Positions 48,596 through 57,557 of a stretch of DNA of 64,000 nucleotides are shown here, piece after piece. The DNA is from UBA1479 sp040216635 (GTDB lineage Bacteria; Pseudomonadota; Alphaproteobacteria; Rhodospirillales; Casp-alpha2): positions 62,001-126,000 of the forward strand of contig JAVJOU010000003.1 in assembly GCA_040216635.1 (NCBI GenBank), read 5' to 3'. Made by a program: the position numbers and the translations under genes. Each line of letters opens with the position of its first letter. Position 1 is the stretch's first letter. The notes beneath the pieces are model-generated. The model had not been told where the DNA came from and did not search any database. It worked only from the letters and a program-made list of their open reading frames with translations.

Positions 48596-49747
48596 ATGAA
48601 AGTACGTGGACTTATTATGGCTGGCGCAGTGGCTGTTGCCGCGATCTGGCCGCACCAGGGCAAAGCGGATGACATCAAGCTGCCCGATACTCTGGCATGG
48701 TCGGCTTACGGTACGAAATCGACGGGCTATGCCCAGGCCGTCGCCATCGGCAAAGCGTTGAAGGACAGCTTCGGCGTTTCTCTTCGCATCGTGCCCGGCA
48801 AGAACGACATTTCCCGCCTGACACCGCTGATGACCGACAAGGTTCAGTTCTCGGCCAACGGTTCCGGCACTTATTTCGCATCCGAAGGGGTGTTCAATTT
48901 CGCGACCAAGGATTGGGGGCCGCAGCCCCTGCGCCTGCTGATGTCGGCCACGTCCGATGCCAACCTGTCCGTGGCGACGGCGGCCGATGCCAACATCAAG
49001 ACGCCGAAGGACCTGAAGGGCAAACGCGTTGCCTACGTGCGCTCGTCCCCGGCCCTGGTCATCGGGGTCGAGGCCATGCTGGCCTTCGCTGACCTGACCT
49101 GGGATGACGTCGAAAAGGTGGAGTTCTCGGGCTATGCCGCATCGTGGAAAGGCATGGTCAACGGCCAGGTCGATGCCGCGTTCGGGTCCACGGTTACGGG
49201 CCCGTCCAAGAATTTGGAAGCCTCGCCGCGCGGTATTTACTGGCCGCCGATGGCGCATGACGACGAAGCGGGCTGGAAACGTCTGATGGCCAAGGCACCC
49301 TATTTCGTCAAACACGTGGCCACCCTGGGGACCGGCATTTCGGCGGACAAGCCGCATGTGGGCGGGGCCTATCCTTATCCGATCCTGATTACCCGCGCCG
49401 ACCAGGACGCGGCCCTGGTCTATTCCATGACCAAAGCCATCCATTCCAAGTACGACAGCTTTAAGGATGCCATGAAGGCCATGAAGGGCTGGGCGCTGGA
49501 AAACCAAGCCTTCATGTGGTCCGTGCCCTATCACGATGCGGCGGTGAAGTATTGGAAGGAAGCGGGCGCCTGGACCGACGCCATGGATCAGCACAACCGG
49601 ATGCTGATCAAGCGCCAAGACGTGTTGGCGGCGGCTTGGAAAGAGATGTTGGCCAAGGACGTTGCCGAAGACGCCTTCAAGAACGCATGGATGAAGGTGC
49701 GGGCGGCGGCCCTTGAAAAGGCCGGTTTCGATCCCGTCTGGAAATAA
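48596..49747 (+). CDS. TAXI-type TRAP transporter substrate-binding protein
   Basis: A 383-residue periplasmic protein with a signal peptide (about 1-26, ending QGKADD) and the TAXI-family fold: ALKDSFGVSLRIVPGKNDIS, QFSANGSGTYFASEG and LKGKRVAYVRSSPALVIGVE. It collects a small organic substrate, often an amino acid or dicarboxylate-like compound; which one is not evident. TGGAGG is well placed before the ATG at 48596. The next gene, 12 bases away, is the fused TRAP permease, so it completes a TAXI-TRAP system. Acyl-CoA dehydrogenases following hint at a carboxylic acid substrate. Confidence 0.88.
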   Translation: MKVRGLIMAGAVAVAAIWPHQGKADDIKLPDTLAWSAYGTKSTGYAQAVAIGKALKDSFGVSLRIVPGKNDISRLTPLMTDKVQFSANGSGTYFASEGVFNFATKDWGPQPLRLLMSATSDANLSVATAADANIKTPKDLKGKRVAYVRSSPALVIGVEAMLAFADLTWDDVEKVEFSGYAASWKGMVNGQVDAAFGSTVTGPSKNLEASPRGIYWPPMAHDDEAGWKRLMAKAPYFVKHVATLGTGISADKPHVGGAYPYPILITRADQDAALVYSMTKAIHSKYDSFKDAMKAMKGWALENQAFMWSVPYHDAAVKYWKEAGAWTDAMDQHNRMLIKRQDVLAAAWKEMLAKDVAEDAFKNAWMKVRAAALEKAGFDPVWK

Positions 49748-49759
49748 CCGGCAAGACCC

Positions 49760-51754
49760 GTGAATACTTCATCCGACGGCACGATACAGGCCGAAACACC
49801 GGTGGCGGGTTCCGCCCGCCACCGGGCCTTGCCGCCGGTCTGGCGTGGGGCGGTGCTGTTTCTGACGGTGGTCGCCTGCTTCCTGTCGGTGAACCACATT
49901 TTCAACCTGGGTTTCTTCACCGGCCAGGTGCTGCTGGACAATCAATACCAATACGCCCTGGTGGGCCTGTTGGTGCCCATTGTTTTTCTGATCTTCCCGG
50001 CAACGTCAAACAGCGCCATGGACCGCATTCCCTGGTGGGATGCGGTGCTGGCGACCACGTTCTTTGCCATCGTCGTGTTCTTTTTCGTTCAGGGCGAACA
50101 GATCGTCGACAAGGGTTGGGAAATGGGGGCGCCGGCGCCGGTGACCTGGGCGGGCTATGTGCTTTGGCTGCTGGTGTTGGAAGCAACCCGCCGGGCGGGC
50201 GGCATGGCGCTGTTCGTCATTGTTCTGGTGATTTCCCTTTATCCCCTGTTCGCCGACAAGATGCCGGGGCCGATTTCGGGCCTGTCCAGCACGCTTGCCG
50301 AAACGACCGCCTATCACATGATGTCGAACGAAAGCATCCTGGGCATTCCCATGCAGGCGCTCGCCAATCTGGTGATCGGCTTTCTGATTTTCGGTGTTGC
50401 CCTGACGCGTACGGGCGGCGGCCGGTTTTTCATCGATCTGGCGTTTTCCCTTTTGGGCCATGTGCGGGGCGGGCCGGCCAAGGTCGCGATTTTTGCCTCG
50501 GGCCTGATGGGCTCCATGTCGGGCTCCGTGATTTCCAATGTCATCACGACCGGGGTGATGACCATCCCGGCGATGCGGCGCACCGGATTCCGTCCATCCT
50601 ATGCGGCGGGAGTCGAAGCCTGTGCCTCGACGGGCGGGGTGTTGATGCCGCCGGTCATGGGGGCGACGGCGTTCATCATGGCCGTGTTCCTGAACGTGCC
50701 CTACATCGATATTGCGATCGCTGCGATCCTGCCGTCGGCCCTTTATTACCTGGGTCTGTTCGTGCAGATCGACGCGTTTGCGGCGCGTCAAAAGATGCCG
50801 GGCCTGACCCGTGCGGACCTTCCGGACCTGAGAGCAACATTGAAGGAAGGCTGGTACTTCATCTTCGTGTTCGTGCTGCTGGTCGTGATGCTGGTCTATC
50901 TGAAGCGCGAGGTGTTCGCGCCCTATTACGCCACGGTCCTGCTGATCGGCATCAATCAGGTCGTATCATCCGACAAATGGGGATGGCCGGAATTGCGCGC
51001 CTTCATCGCCGCCGTCGGCGTGCTGCTGGCGGAAATCACGGCGATCTTGGCCGGTGTCGGCCTGATCGTCGGGGCCCTGTCGATTTCCGGCATGGCGGGA
51101 ACGCTGGTTAACGACCTGTTGTTCCTGGCCGGGGGCAATACCCTGGTGCTGCTGGCCATGGGGGCGCTGACCAGTTTTATCCTGGGCATCGGCATGACGG
51201 TGACGGCGGCTTATATCTTCTTGGCGATCGTGCTGGCCCCGGCCTTGGTGCAGGGCGGGCTCAATCCCATGGCCGTACACCTGTTCATTCTGTACTGGGG
51301 CATGGTGTCTTACATCACGCCGCCGGTGGCATTGGGTGCTTATGCGGCGGCCTCCGTCGCGGGGGCCAATGCCATGCGCACCGGGTTCGAAGCCATGCGC
51401 CTGGGCTCCATCATCTATTTCGTGCCGTTCTTTTTCGTGCTCGATCCGGCGTTTATTCTGGATGCCGGATGGGACCGCATTCTTTACGTCGGGATCGAAG
51501 CGGCCATCGGCACGGTGATGATTGCGGGCGCACTGCAGGGCTATCTGGTGGGGGTCGGCGATCTGACCCGTCACCCGCTGCTGGCCTGGCCGGCACGCAT
51601 TCTCGTGTTCGCGGCGGGTCTGTTGCTGGCGACGCCGGGCGACAGCGTGCTGATCCCGACCAGCGATTTGGAACTGACCATCGTATCCGTGATCTGCCTG
51701 GCCTTGGGGGCTGTTTGTGCCCGGGTCGGGCAGGCCCAAGCTCGTGCCCAATAA
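49760..51754 (+). CDS. TRAP transporter fused permease (4TM-12TM)
   Basis: A 664-residue TRAP permease with the small four-helix part (about 30-190) fused to the large twelve-helix part (about 220-650). Motifs typical of the large subunit are SGSVISNVITTGVMTIPAMR, GGVLMPPVMGATAFIMA (about 290) and GMTVTAAYIFLAIVLAPALV (about 475). It uses a sodium gradient to import what the TAXI protein delivers. GTG at 49760 is the start. Fusion of both membrane subunits is the usual layout for TAXI systems. Ends 18 bases before the first acyl-CoA dehydrogenase. Confidence 0.92.
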   Translation: MNTSSDGTIQAETPVAGSARHRALPPVWRGAVLFLTVVACFLSVNHIFNLGFFTGQVLLDNQYQYALVGLLVPIVFLIFPATSNSAMDRIPWWDAVLATTFFAIVVFFFVQGEQIVDKGWEMGAPAPVTWAGYVLWLLVLEATRRAGGMALFVIVLVISLYPLFADKMPGPISGLSSTLAETTAYHMMSNESILGIPMQALANLVIGFLIFGVALTRTGGGRFFIDLAFSLLGHVRGGPAKVAIFASGLMGSMSGSVISNVITTGVMTIPAMRRTGFRPSYAAGVEACASTGGVLMPPVMGATAFIMAVFLNVPYIDIAIAAILPSALYYLGLFVQIDAFAARQKMPGLTRADLPDLRATLKEGWYFIFVFVLLVVMLVYLKREVFAPYYATVLLIGINQVVSSDKWGWPELRAFIAAVGVLLAEITAILAGVGLIVGALSISGMAGTLVNDLLFLAGGNTLVLLAMGALTSFILGIGMTVTAAYIFLAIVLAPALVQGGLNPMAVHLFILYWGMVSYITPPVALGAYAAASVAGANAMRTGFEAMRLGSIIYFVPFFFVLDPAFILDAGWDRILYVGIEAAIGTVMIAGALQGYLVGVGDLTRHPLLAWPARILVFAAGLLLATPGDSVLIPTSDLELTIVSVICLALGAVCARVGQAQARAQ

Positions 51755-51772
51755 GACGAGGAGGTATCTGAA

Positions 51773-52981
51773 TTGGATTTGAATCTCACCCCCGAGGAAA
51801 AAGCCTTTCAGGACGAGGTGCGCACATTTCTGCGCGCGAACATTCCGCCGGAAACCAAACGCAAGGTCGATCTCGGCCTGAAACTGGTCAAGGACGACTA
51901 TGTCGTCTGGCAGCGCATCCTGCATGAACAGGGCTGGATCGCGCCCAGTTGGCCCAAGGAATACGGTGGGCCCGGCTGGTCGCCCGTGCAGCGCTATCTG
52001 TACGAAGAAGAACTGGCGGCGGCGTCCAGCCCACGCCTGATTACCTTCGGGTTGAAGATGCTGGGCCCGGTGCTGATCGAATTCGGCACGCCGGAACAAA
52101 AGGCGCATTACCTGCCGCGCATCCTGGCCAGCGAGGATTGGTGGTGTCAGGGATTTTCCGAACCGGGGGCGGGATCGGATCTGGCGTCATTGACCACCCG
52201 CGCGGTGCGGGACGGCGATCATTACGTGGTCAACGGGCAGAAGACCTGGACCACCCTGGCGCAATACGCGGATTGGATTTTCTGTCTGGTCCGAACCTCG
52301 ACCGAAGGCAAGAAGCAGCAGGGCATTTCGTTCCTGCTGATCGACATGAAAACGCCGGGCGTGACCGTGCGACCGATCAAGACATTGGACGGCGGCCAGG
52401 AAATCAATGACGTGTTTCTGGAGAACGTGCGTGTGCCGGCGGAAAACCTGGTCGGCAAGGAAAACGACGGCTGGACCATTGCCAAGTTTCTGCTGGGGCA
52501 TGAACGGTTCGGCATTGCCGGTGTCGCGCGCTCCAAGAAACAAATGGAACGGGTGCGTGAGATCGCGTCCAAGGAATTAAAACGGGGCCGTCCGCTGATC
52601 GAGGATGCCCGGTTCCGTGAACGTATGGCCGAGGTCGAGATCGAACTGACGGCCCTGGAAATGACGGAACTGCGCCTGTTGTCCGAAGAAGCCGCCGGGC
52701 GCAAACCGGGGCCGGAGGCGTCGATCCTCAAACTGAAGGGCACCCAAGTGCAGCAGGGTGTTACGGAACTGTTGCTGGAAGCGGTCGGCAACCGGGCCCA
52801 TGTGTTCGATCCCGGAATTCTGGAAGACGAATGGCCGGGTGCCGCCAACGATGGGCCGCCCGTGCCGGAACATGCGGCGACCGTGGCCAGCCATTATTTC
52901 AACTGGCGCAAGGCGTCGATCTACGGCGGCAGCAACGAGATCCAACGCAGCATCATCGCCAAGGCGATCCTGGGGTTTTGA
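51773..52981 (+). CDS. Acyl-CoA dehydrogenase
   Basis: A 402-residue FAD-dependent acyl-CoA dehydrogenase. The N-terminal helical domain starts DLNLTPEEKAFQDEVRTFLR, the CoA/FAD block is GFSEPGAGSDLASL (about 129) with GQKTWTT, and the C-terminal region has YGGSNEIQRSIIAKAILGF. Start TTG at 51773, with AGGAGG eight bases upstream. It lies in the transporter operon with a second, diverged dehydrogenase 17 bases after it, so both probably act on the same pathway. Substrate unknown; CaiA-like or sterol-type two-subunit enzymes are options. Confidence 0.9.
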   Translation: MDLNLTPEEKAFQDEVRTFLRANIPPETKRKVDLGLKLVKDDYVVWQRILHEQGWIAPSWPKEYGGPGWSPVQRYLYEEELAAASSPRLITFGLKMLGPVLIEFGTPEQKAHYLPRILASEDWWCQGFSEPGAGSDLASLTTRAVRDGDHYVVNGQKTWTTLAQYADWIFCLVRTSTEGKKQQGISFLLIDMKTPGVTVRPIKTLDGGQEINDVFLENVRVPAENLVGKENDGWTIAKFLLGHERFGIAGVARSKKQMERVREIASKELKRGRPLIEDARFRERMAEVEIELTALEMTELRLLSEEAAGRKPGPEASILKLKGTQVQQGVTELLLEAVGNRAHVFDPGILEDEWPGAANDGPPVPEHAATVASHYFNWRKASIYGGSNEIQRSIIAKAILGF

Positions 52982-52997
52982 AGGATAATACCGGACC

Positions 52998-54131
52998 ATG
53001 AATTTTACTTTCTCCGACGAACAAATCCTTATCCGCGATATGGCGGAACGTTATTTCCGGGACGATTACAGCCTGGATATCCGCCGCGACCATCAGGCCA
53101 AGCCCGGCGGTTTTTGCCGTGATACCTGGGCGCAGTTCGCGGAAATGGGCTGGCTGGCCCTGGGCATTCCCGAAGATTTGGGTGGTATCGGCGGCGGGGC
53201 GGTCGAAATGGCGATCCTGTTGGAAGCCATGGGCGGGGGCCTTGCGGTCGAACCCTATCTTTCCACTGTGGTGCTGGGCGGCAGCTTGATCCGCGAAGGG
53301 GCGGGGAACGACGTCAAAGCCGATTTTCTGCCGCACCTTGCGGGGGGAGATCTTCTGATCGCCGTTGCCTATTCGGAAGCGCAATCACGCTACGATCTGA
53401 ACGATGTGACAGCGCGGGCCCGCGCCGACGGTGGCGGCTTCATCATCGACGGGACCAAGACGGTCGCCCTTCATGCCGGGACGGCGGACAAGATCATCGT
53501 GACGGCGCGAACCGCGGGCGATGACCGCGACGAAGACGGCATCACCCTGTTCCTGATCGATGCCGATGCGCCGGGGGTGGCGGTGGCCGAGTATCCGACC
53601 GTCGACGGCATGCGCGCGGGCGATGTGGTGTTGCAAGGCGTCAGGGTCGATGCGGCTGCCGTCCTGGGTGAAACCGGCAAGGGATTTCCGCTGATCGAGG
53701 CGGCGGTCGACCGGGCGGCGTCCCTGGTGACGGCCGAGGCGGCGGGGGTGATGGAAGCCCTGACGCGCGGCACGGTCGACTATCTGAAGGAACGCAAACA
53801 GTTCGGCCGCCCGCTCGGCGATTTCCAGGCCCTGCAGCATCGGGTGACGGAAATGTACATGGAAACGGAACTGACGCGCTCGCTCGCCTATATGGCGGCC
53901 GTGCGCCAGGACGGCGGCGACCGGGCAGCCGCCCGCCGGGCGGCATCACAGGCCAAGGCCAAGGCCGGACAGGCGGGCCGCCTGATCGGCCAGGAAGCGA
54001 TTCAATTGCACGGCGGGATGGGGGTGACGGACGAAATGGCCGTCAGCCACTATTTCAAACGCCTGACCCTCATCGACCATACCTTTGGCGACGGCGCCCA
54101 CCATCTTGAACGATTGGCGGATATGACGTGA
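52998..54131 (+). CDS. Acyl-CoA dehydrogenase, second subunit or paralogue
   Basis: A 377-residue acyl-CoA dehydrogenase-fold protein: MNFTFSDEQILIRDMAERYF, AYSEAQSRYDLNDVTARA, FIIDGTKTVALHAGTADK and a C-terminal AIQLHGGMGVTDEMAVSHYF. It differs clearly from its neighbour. Paired genes of this type often form an alpha2-beta2 enzyme, as in the FadE26-FadE27-like heteromers for steroid side chains, but this is inference. Its end overlaps the next gene by four bases (GTGA). Confidence 0.88.
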   Translation: MNFTFSDEQILIRDMAERYFRDDYSLDIRRDHQAKPGGFCRDTWAQFAEMGWLALGIPEDLGGIGGGAVEMAILLEAMGGGLAVEPYLSTVVLGGSLIREGAGNDVKADFLPHLAGGDLLIAVAYSEAQSRYDLNDVTARARADGGGFIIDGTKTVALHAGTADKIIVTARTAGDDRDEDGITLFLIDADAPGVAVAEYPTVDGMRAGDVVLQGVRVDAAAVLGETGKGFPLIEAAVDRAASLVTAEAAGVMEALTRGTVDYLKERKQFGRPLGDFQALQHRVTEMYMETELTRSLAYMAAVRQDGGDRAAARRAASQAKAKAGQAGRLIGQEAIQLHGGMGVTDEMAVSHYFKRLTLIDHTFGDGAHHLERLADMT

Positions 54132-54742
54132 TCGCAGCGAACGACCGTGAGCTGGCCCTGTTGGCTCTGCTGTGGCTGGCGGCTTTGGCCCTGTCCGCCG
54201 TGGGCGTGGCCGACCGGGTAACCTGGTTCTTGGAAGTCGTTCCGGTGATGGCCGCATTGCCGTTGATGATGGCGACACGCAGCCGCTTTCCCCTGACGCT
54301 GCTGTTGTACCGGTTGGCCTTCCTGCATGGCCTGGTGCTGATCCTGGGCGGTCATTACACCTATGCCCAGGTGCCGTTGGGGTTCTGGCTGCAGGATGTA
54401 TTCGACCTTGCCCGCAATCCCTATGACCGCATCGGGCATTTCTTCCAGGGCTTCGTGCCCGCGATCCTGGCGCGGGAAATTCTGATCCGGAAAGAGGTTA
54501 TGGCGCGGGGCAAAATGCTGTTCTTCGTCGTGGCCTGTATTTGCCTCGCGTTCAGCGCGTTCTACGAACTGATCGAATGGTGGGCAGCGGTGATCCTGGG
54601 GCAGGGGGCCGACGACTTCCTGGGCACGCAGGGGGATGTTTGGGATACCCAATGGGACATGTTCATGGCCCTTGTGGGCGCGGTTTTGGCGCAGATTCTG
54701 CTGGCCCGGCGCCATGATCACGAGATCGCGAATATCAGATAA
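54128..54742 (+). CDS. YjdF/DUF2238-family membrane protein
   Basis: A 204-residue membrane protein with about six helices. The conserved core reads NPYDRIGHFFQGFVPAILAR and FYELIEWWAAVILGQGADDF, then GDVWDTQWDMFMALVGA, as in the YjdF family. Function is not known; its conserved acidic and histidine residues in membrane loops suggest metal or proton binding. Translation probably coupled with the dehydrogenase since GTG at 54128 overlaps its stop. It ends the transporter-dehydrogenase run. Confidence 0.82.
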   Translation: MIAANDRELALLALLWLAALALSAVGVADRVTWFLEVVPVMAALPLMMATRSRFPLTLLLYRLAFLHGLVLILGGHYTYAQVPLGFWLQDVFDLARNPYDRIGHFFQGFVPAILAREILIRKEVMARGKMLFFVVACICLAFSAFYELIEWWAAVILGQGADDFLGTQGDVWDTQWDMFMALVGAVLAQILLARRHDHEIANIR

Positions 54743-54811
54743 TGCTGATTTCGCGGGCGACGGTTCCGTGACATAATCATCTCAGAATCACCAATTTGGG
54801 AGGCTGACGCC

Positions 54812-55057
54812 ATGAAGAAGCTTATCCTGTCCGTTGCGGCTGCAATCCTGCTTGCCGCATCACCGGCCTATGCCGGTTCATGCCCGAAAATCATGAAGCA
54901 ATTTGACGCGGCGGTGTCCAAGTCAAATGCTTCTGCCGAGAACAAGACGAAGGCGATGGCCCTTCGTGCAGAAGGCGAAGCCATGCACAAGGCCGGTAAG
55001 CATGCCGAGAGCGTCAAGGCGCTGAATGACGCCATGAAGCTTATTAGCGGGATGTAG
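54812..55057 (+). CDS. Small secreted helical protein
   Basis: An 81-residue protein with a clear Sec signal peptide (MKKLILSVAAAILLAASPAYA, cleaved after AYA) and a 59-residue helical mature part with one cysteine and many Lys/Ala/Glu residues (EGEAMHKAGKHAESVKALND). GGGAGG lies a few bases before the ATG. A periplasmic helix-hairpin protein; family not recognised. A terminator follows at 55093, so the gene is a separate unit. Confidence 0.65.
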   Translation: MKKLILSVAAAILLAASPAYAGSCPKIMKQFDAAVSKSNASAENKTKAMALRAEGEAMHKAGKHAESVKALNDAMKLISGM

Positions 55058-55092
55058 CGCCACGCAATCGTCGCATCACCGATATCAATGCC

Positions 55093-55122
55093 GAACCGGC
55101 CCTTCGGGGCCGGTTCCTTTTT
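55093..55122 (+). terminator. Strong intrinsic terminator
   Basis: GAACCGGCCC-TTCG-GGGCCGGTTC followed by CTTTTTCG, after the small secreted protein gene. Confidence 0.88.
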
Positions 55123-55155
55123 CGCCCTTCCGCCAACAAGATCAGAGCCCAGCCC

Positions 55156-56295
55156 ATGACCATCAAATCCATTGAAATTCTCCGCGTCGGTATTCCGTTC
55201 GACACCGACGGCCCGCGCCAGGGCATGCGCCCGGGCCTTAACACCAATATCTGGCTGGTCAATGAATCCCTGATGGTCCGGGTTGAAACCGAGGACGGCC
55301 TGGAGGGCTGGGGCGAAGGTTTCGGCCACTTCGGCAACCCGGGGACGGAAGCCTTGCTGAAGGAACTGATCGCCCCCTGGTTCATCGGCCGGGATGAAAC
55401 GGATTTGGATGCCTTGATGAACGAGGCGCATCGTTCGTTTTTCGGCTTCGGCCGTCACGGGCCCTGCATGTATGCCTTATCGGCGATGGATATCGCGCTT
55501 TGGGATTTGGCCGCGAAACGAGCGGGCAAACCGCTTTACCAGATGCTGGGTGGGCCCGAAGGGGATGTCACGATCACCCGCTATGCCAGCCTGATGCGCT
55601 ACGGCGGTGATCTGGATGCCGTTGCGCGCAATACGGAAAAGGCCGTGAACCTGGGCTTTCCCATGGTCAAGCTGCATGAACGCGACATGCCGTCGTTCAT
55701 GGCGGCCAGGGAAGCCGCCCCCGAACAGGTCGCGGTCACGCTGGACGTCAATTGCCCCTGGTCGGTCAACGAGGCCTGCAGCGTGGCCCGTGAATTAAAG
55801 GAACGGGAACACATCAAGGGCGGTTTCCTGTGGCTGGAAGAACCGGTCTGGCCGCCCGAGGATTTCGAAGGCCTTGCCCGCGTGCGGGCCGAAGGCACGG
55901 CGGTTTCCGGCGGTGAGAACATCGGCTCTTTGACCGAATTCGCCCGCGCCATCAAAGACGGGGCCTTCGACATCATTCAACCCTCGATCGCCAAGATGGG
56001 CGGGGTGTCGGCCGCCAAGGAGGTCTTTCCGATGGGCCGGGCCGCGGGGCTCCGCGTGATGCCGCATAGTTTCTATTGGGGGCCGGGCTATGTGGCGACG
56101 GCGCATCTGTTGGCCGCGCAACCGGAACCGGATTGGCTGGAAACCGCGTTTATCGAATACGAAGAGAATCCCCACGACCTGATCGATCCGTTCGCGGCGA
56201 CGGTCACGCTTTCTTCCGGCCGCCCCGGTTTGGGGTTCAATCCGGACGCGGCGCGGTTCGAACGGTATGAAGTATCCAGAACCGTCATCAGTTGA
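55156..56295 (+). CDS. Enolase-superfamily (mandelate racemase/MLE-like) enzyme
   Basis: A 379-residue barrel enzyme. Metal ligands are in TLDVNCPWS (Asp about 196), WLEEPVWPPE (Glu about 222) and VSGGENIGS (Glu about 247). The acid-base candidates are the Lys of MVKLHER (about 165) and His of MPHSFYWG (about 300); KxH rather than KxK. This subgroup abstracts a proton alpha to a carboxylate, acting on sugar acids or related compounds. Substrate not readable. Stand-alone gene after a terminator; downstream is the lower-GC caspase-trypsin island. Confidence 0.87.
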   Translation: MTIKSIEILRVGIPFDTDGPRQGMRPGLNTNIWLVNESLMVRVETEDGLEGWGEGFGHFGNPGTEALLKELIAPWFIGRDETDLDALMNEAHRSFFGFGRHGPCMYALSAMDIALWDLAAKRAGKPLYQMLGGPEGDVTITRYASLMRYGGDLDAVARNTEKAVNLGFPMVKLHERDMPSFMAAREAAPEQVAVTLDVNCPWSVNEACSVARELKEREHIKGGFLWLEEPVWPPEDFEGLARVRAEGTAVSGGENIGSLTEFARAIKDGAFDIIQPSIAKMGGVSAAKEVFPMGRAAGLRVMPHSFYWGPGYVATAHLLAAQPEPDWLETAFIEYEENPHDLIDPFAATVTLSSGRPGLGFNPDAARFERYEVSRTVIS

Positions 56296-56337
56296 CAGCT
56301 CGTACGTTATTAAACGCAATTGGAAAGACTACTTTCG

Positions 56338-57468
56338 CTATGGTGACCCGCTGAAGGTATTGCTCAAGCGTTCCTGAAAACCGGCTTTTTCAGATTTAAA
56401 TTTTTCGCCAAGCTGTTTCACGCGTTCGCCGAAGTCATCAACCTCTGTCGCATTGACAGTAATGGTCACGATCGACACGTTGCCAATTCTGTCAGGCGCC
56501 GCAAAGTAACGCGTTGCATCAGCTGTCGGCCCGGCGGGTGTCGAAGCATTATACGCGGCAATCAGTTCGCTTTGAGACCCGCATTTGACCTTCGTTATCG
56601 CGTCTGTTTTATCGCTGGTCCGTTCGTCTTCTGCAGATCGCATCTTCAATTTCTTATAAGTGGGGAATTCGAGCTTCGCTAAGTTAGTGGTCTCGATTGT
56701 GTTGTTTTTTGTATTTAAGCGCAAATTATCGACTTTCAGCGACAGGGTGAGATCCACGTCATCATCATTGATCAATCTGACACCGTCATCTTTGAACAGA
56801 TTTGTTACGACTTCCCATGGATTCAAAACATCCACGCCAAACGGTGACAAAAGGTCAAAAGCGACGACCTTGGCTTTGCTGTAATGGAAGTCGAGGGCAA
56901 TCGGTGCGACCTGAAACAGTTTGCCGTCACTGCCGGCAACCGGATCAATCCGCAGGCAATAGCTCATCGCGGTTCGGCCTTTGAGGCCTTTACTGCTGTC
57001 TTTTCCGACGATGCGGTAGAACCGAATAGCGGCAAGCCGGTTATACACCGTCATACCGCCGACTTTCTTAGGGGTATTGCCGACACCAGCCGCTTTTACG
57101 CAAAAATTATTGACCGTGATGCTTTTTGAATACCCTTGGATGAACCGCTTGCCCTCGGCCTCGATGGATTTTTCAACCTGATCAAGTGCCGCACCAACCA
57201 AGGCGGTCGATGCAGTTCCCAAAAGAGCGCTGAGTGCCCTTTGTTCTTGGTCCTTTTTCGGCTCGGCGCAGACCGACAGCTTTTTGCCGTAATAATTGAC
57301 AGAGGCTTGTTCAACGTAGTGGAGGTCAATGCCCACCTCTTCACCTTTAACTTCAGCAGAGCGGGAATGAGGCATGAATACGATGTCGGCGACTTGTTCT
57401 CCGATCGAACTGCATCCGCTTATCGAAAGTGAAATAACAAGCATTGCAATGGATTTTATGCGTTCCAT
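56338..57468 (-). CDS. Large lipoprotein of unknown function
   Basis: A 376-residue lipoprotein: MERIKSIAMLVISLSISGCS has a lipobox (S-I-S-G-C, Cys about 19), so it should sit in the outer or inner membrane. The rest has beta-rich stretches (VDLTLSLKVDNLRLNTKNNT) and a helical KQLGEKFKSEKAGFQ end; no domain recognised. The gene is lower in GC than the host average and divergent from the metacaspase-like gene, sharing an AT-rich 90-base promoter region (57469-57557). It may be a partner or target of the nearby proteases; this is inference. Confidence 0.6.
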   Translation of the reverse strand: MERIKSIAMLVISLSISGCSSIGEQVADIVFMPHSRSAEVKGEEVGIDLHYVEQASVNYYGKKLSVCAEPKKDQEQRALSALLGTASTALVGAALDQVEKSIEAEGKRFIQGYSKSITVNNFCVKAAGVGNTPKKVGGMTVYNRLAAIRFYRIVGKDSSKGLKGRTAMSYCLRIDPVAGSDGKLFQVAPIALDFHYSKAKVVAFDLLSPFGVDVLNPWEVVTNLFKDDGVRLINDDDVDLTLSLKVDNLRLNTKNNTIETTNLAKLEFPTYKKLKMRSAEDERTSDKTDAITKVKCGSQSELIAAYNASTPAGPTADATRYFAAPDRIGNVSIVTITVNATEVDDFGERVKQLGEKFKSEKAGFQERLSNTFSGSP

Positions 57469-57557
57469 GCCGGTTGACCCTTCCCATTAAACCCGTGTTA
57501 AAGTAGTAAATTATAATATTCTAACATAAGCTGCAAATGCAGAAGGTCACTTAATTC

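Noticed and set aside
50966..52108. A 380-residue minus-strand frame across the TRAP permease and dehydrogenase
   Set aside because: Shadow of two conserved plus-strand genes; low-complexity His/Arg/Gln-rich sequence.
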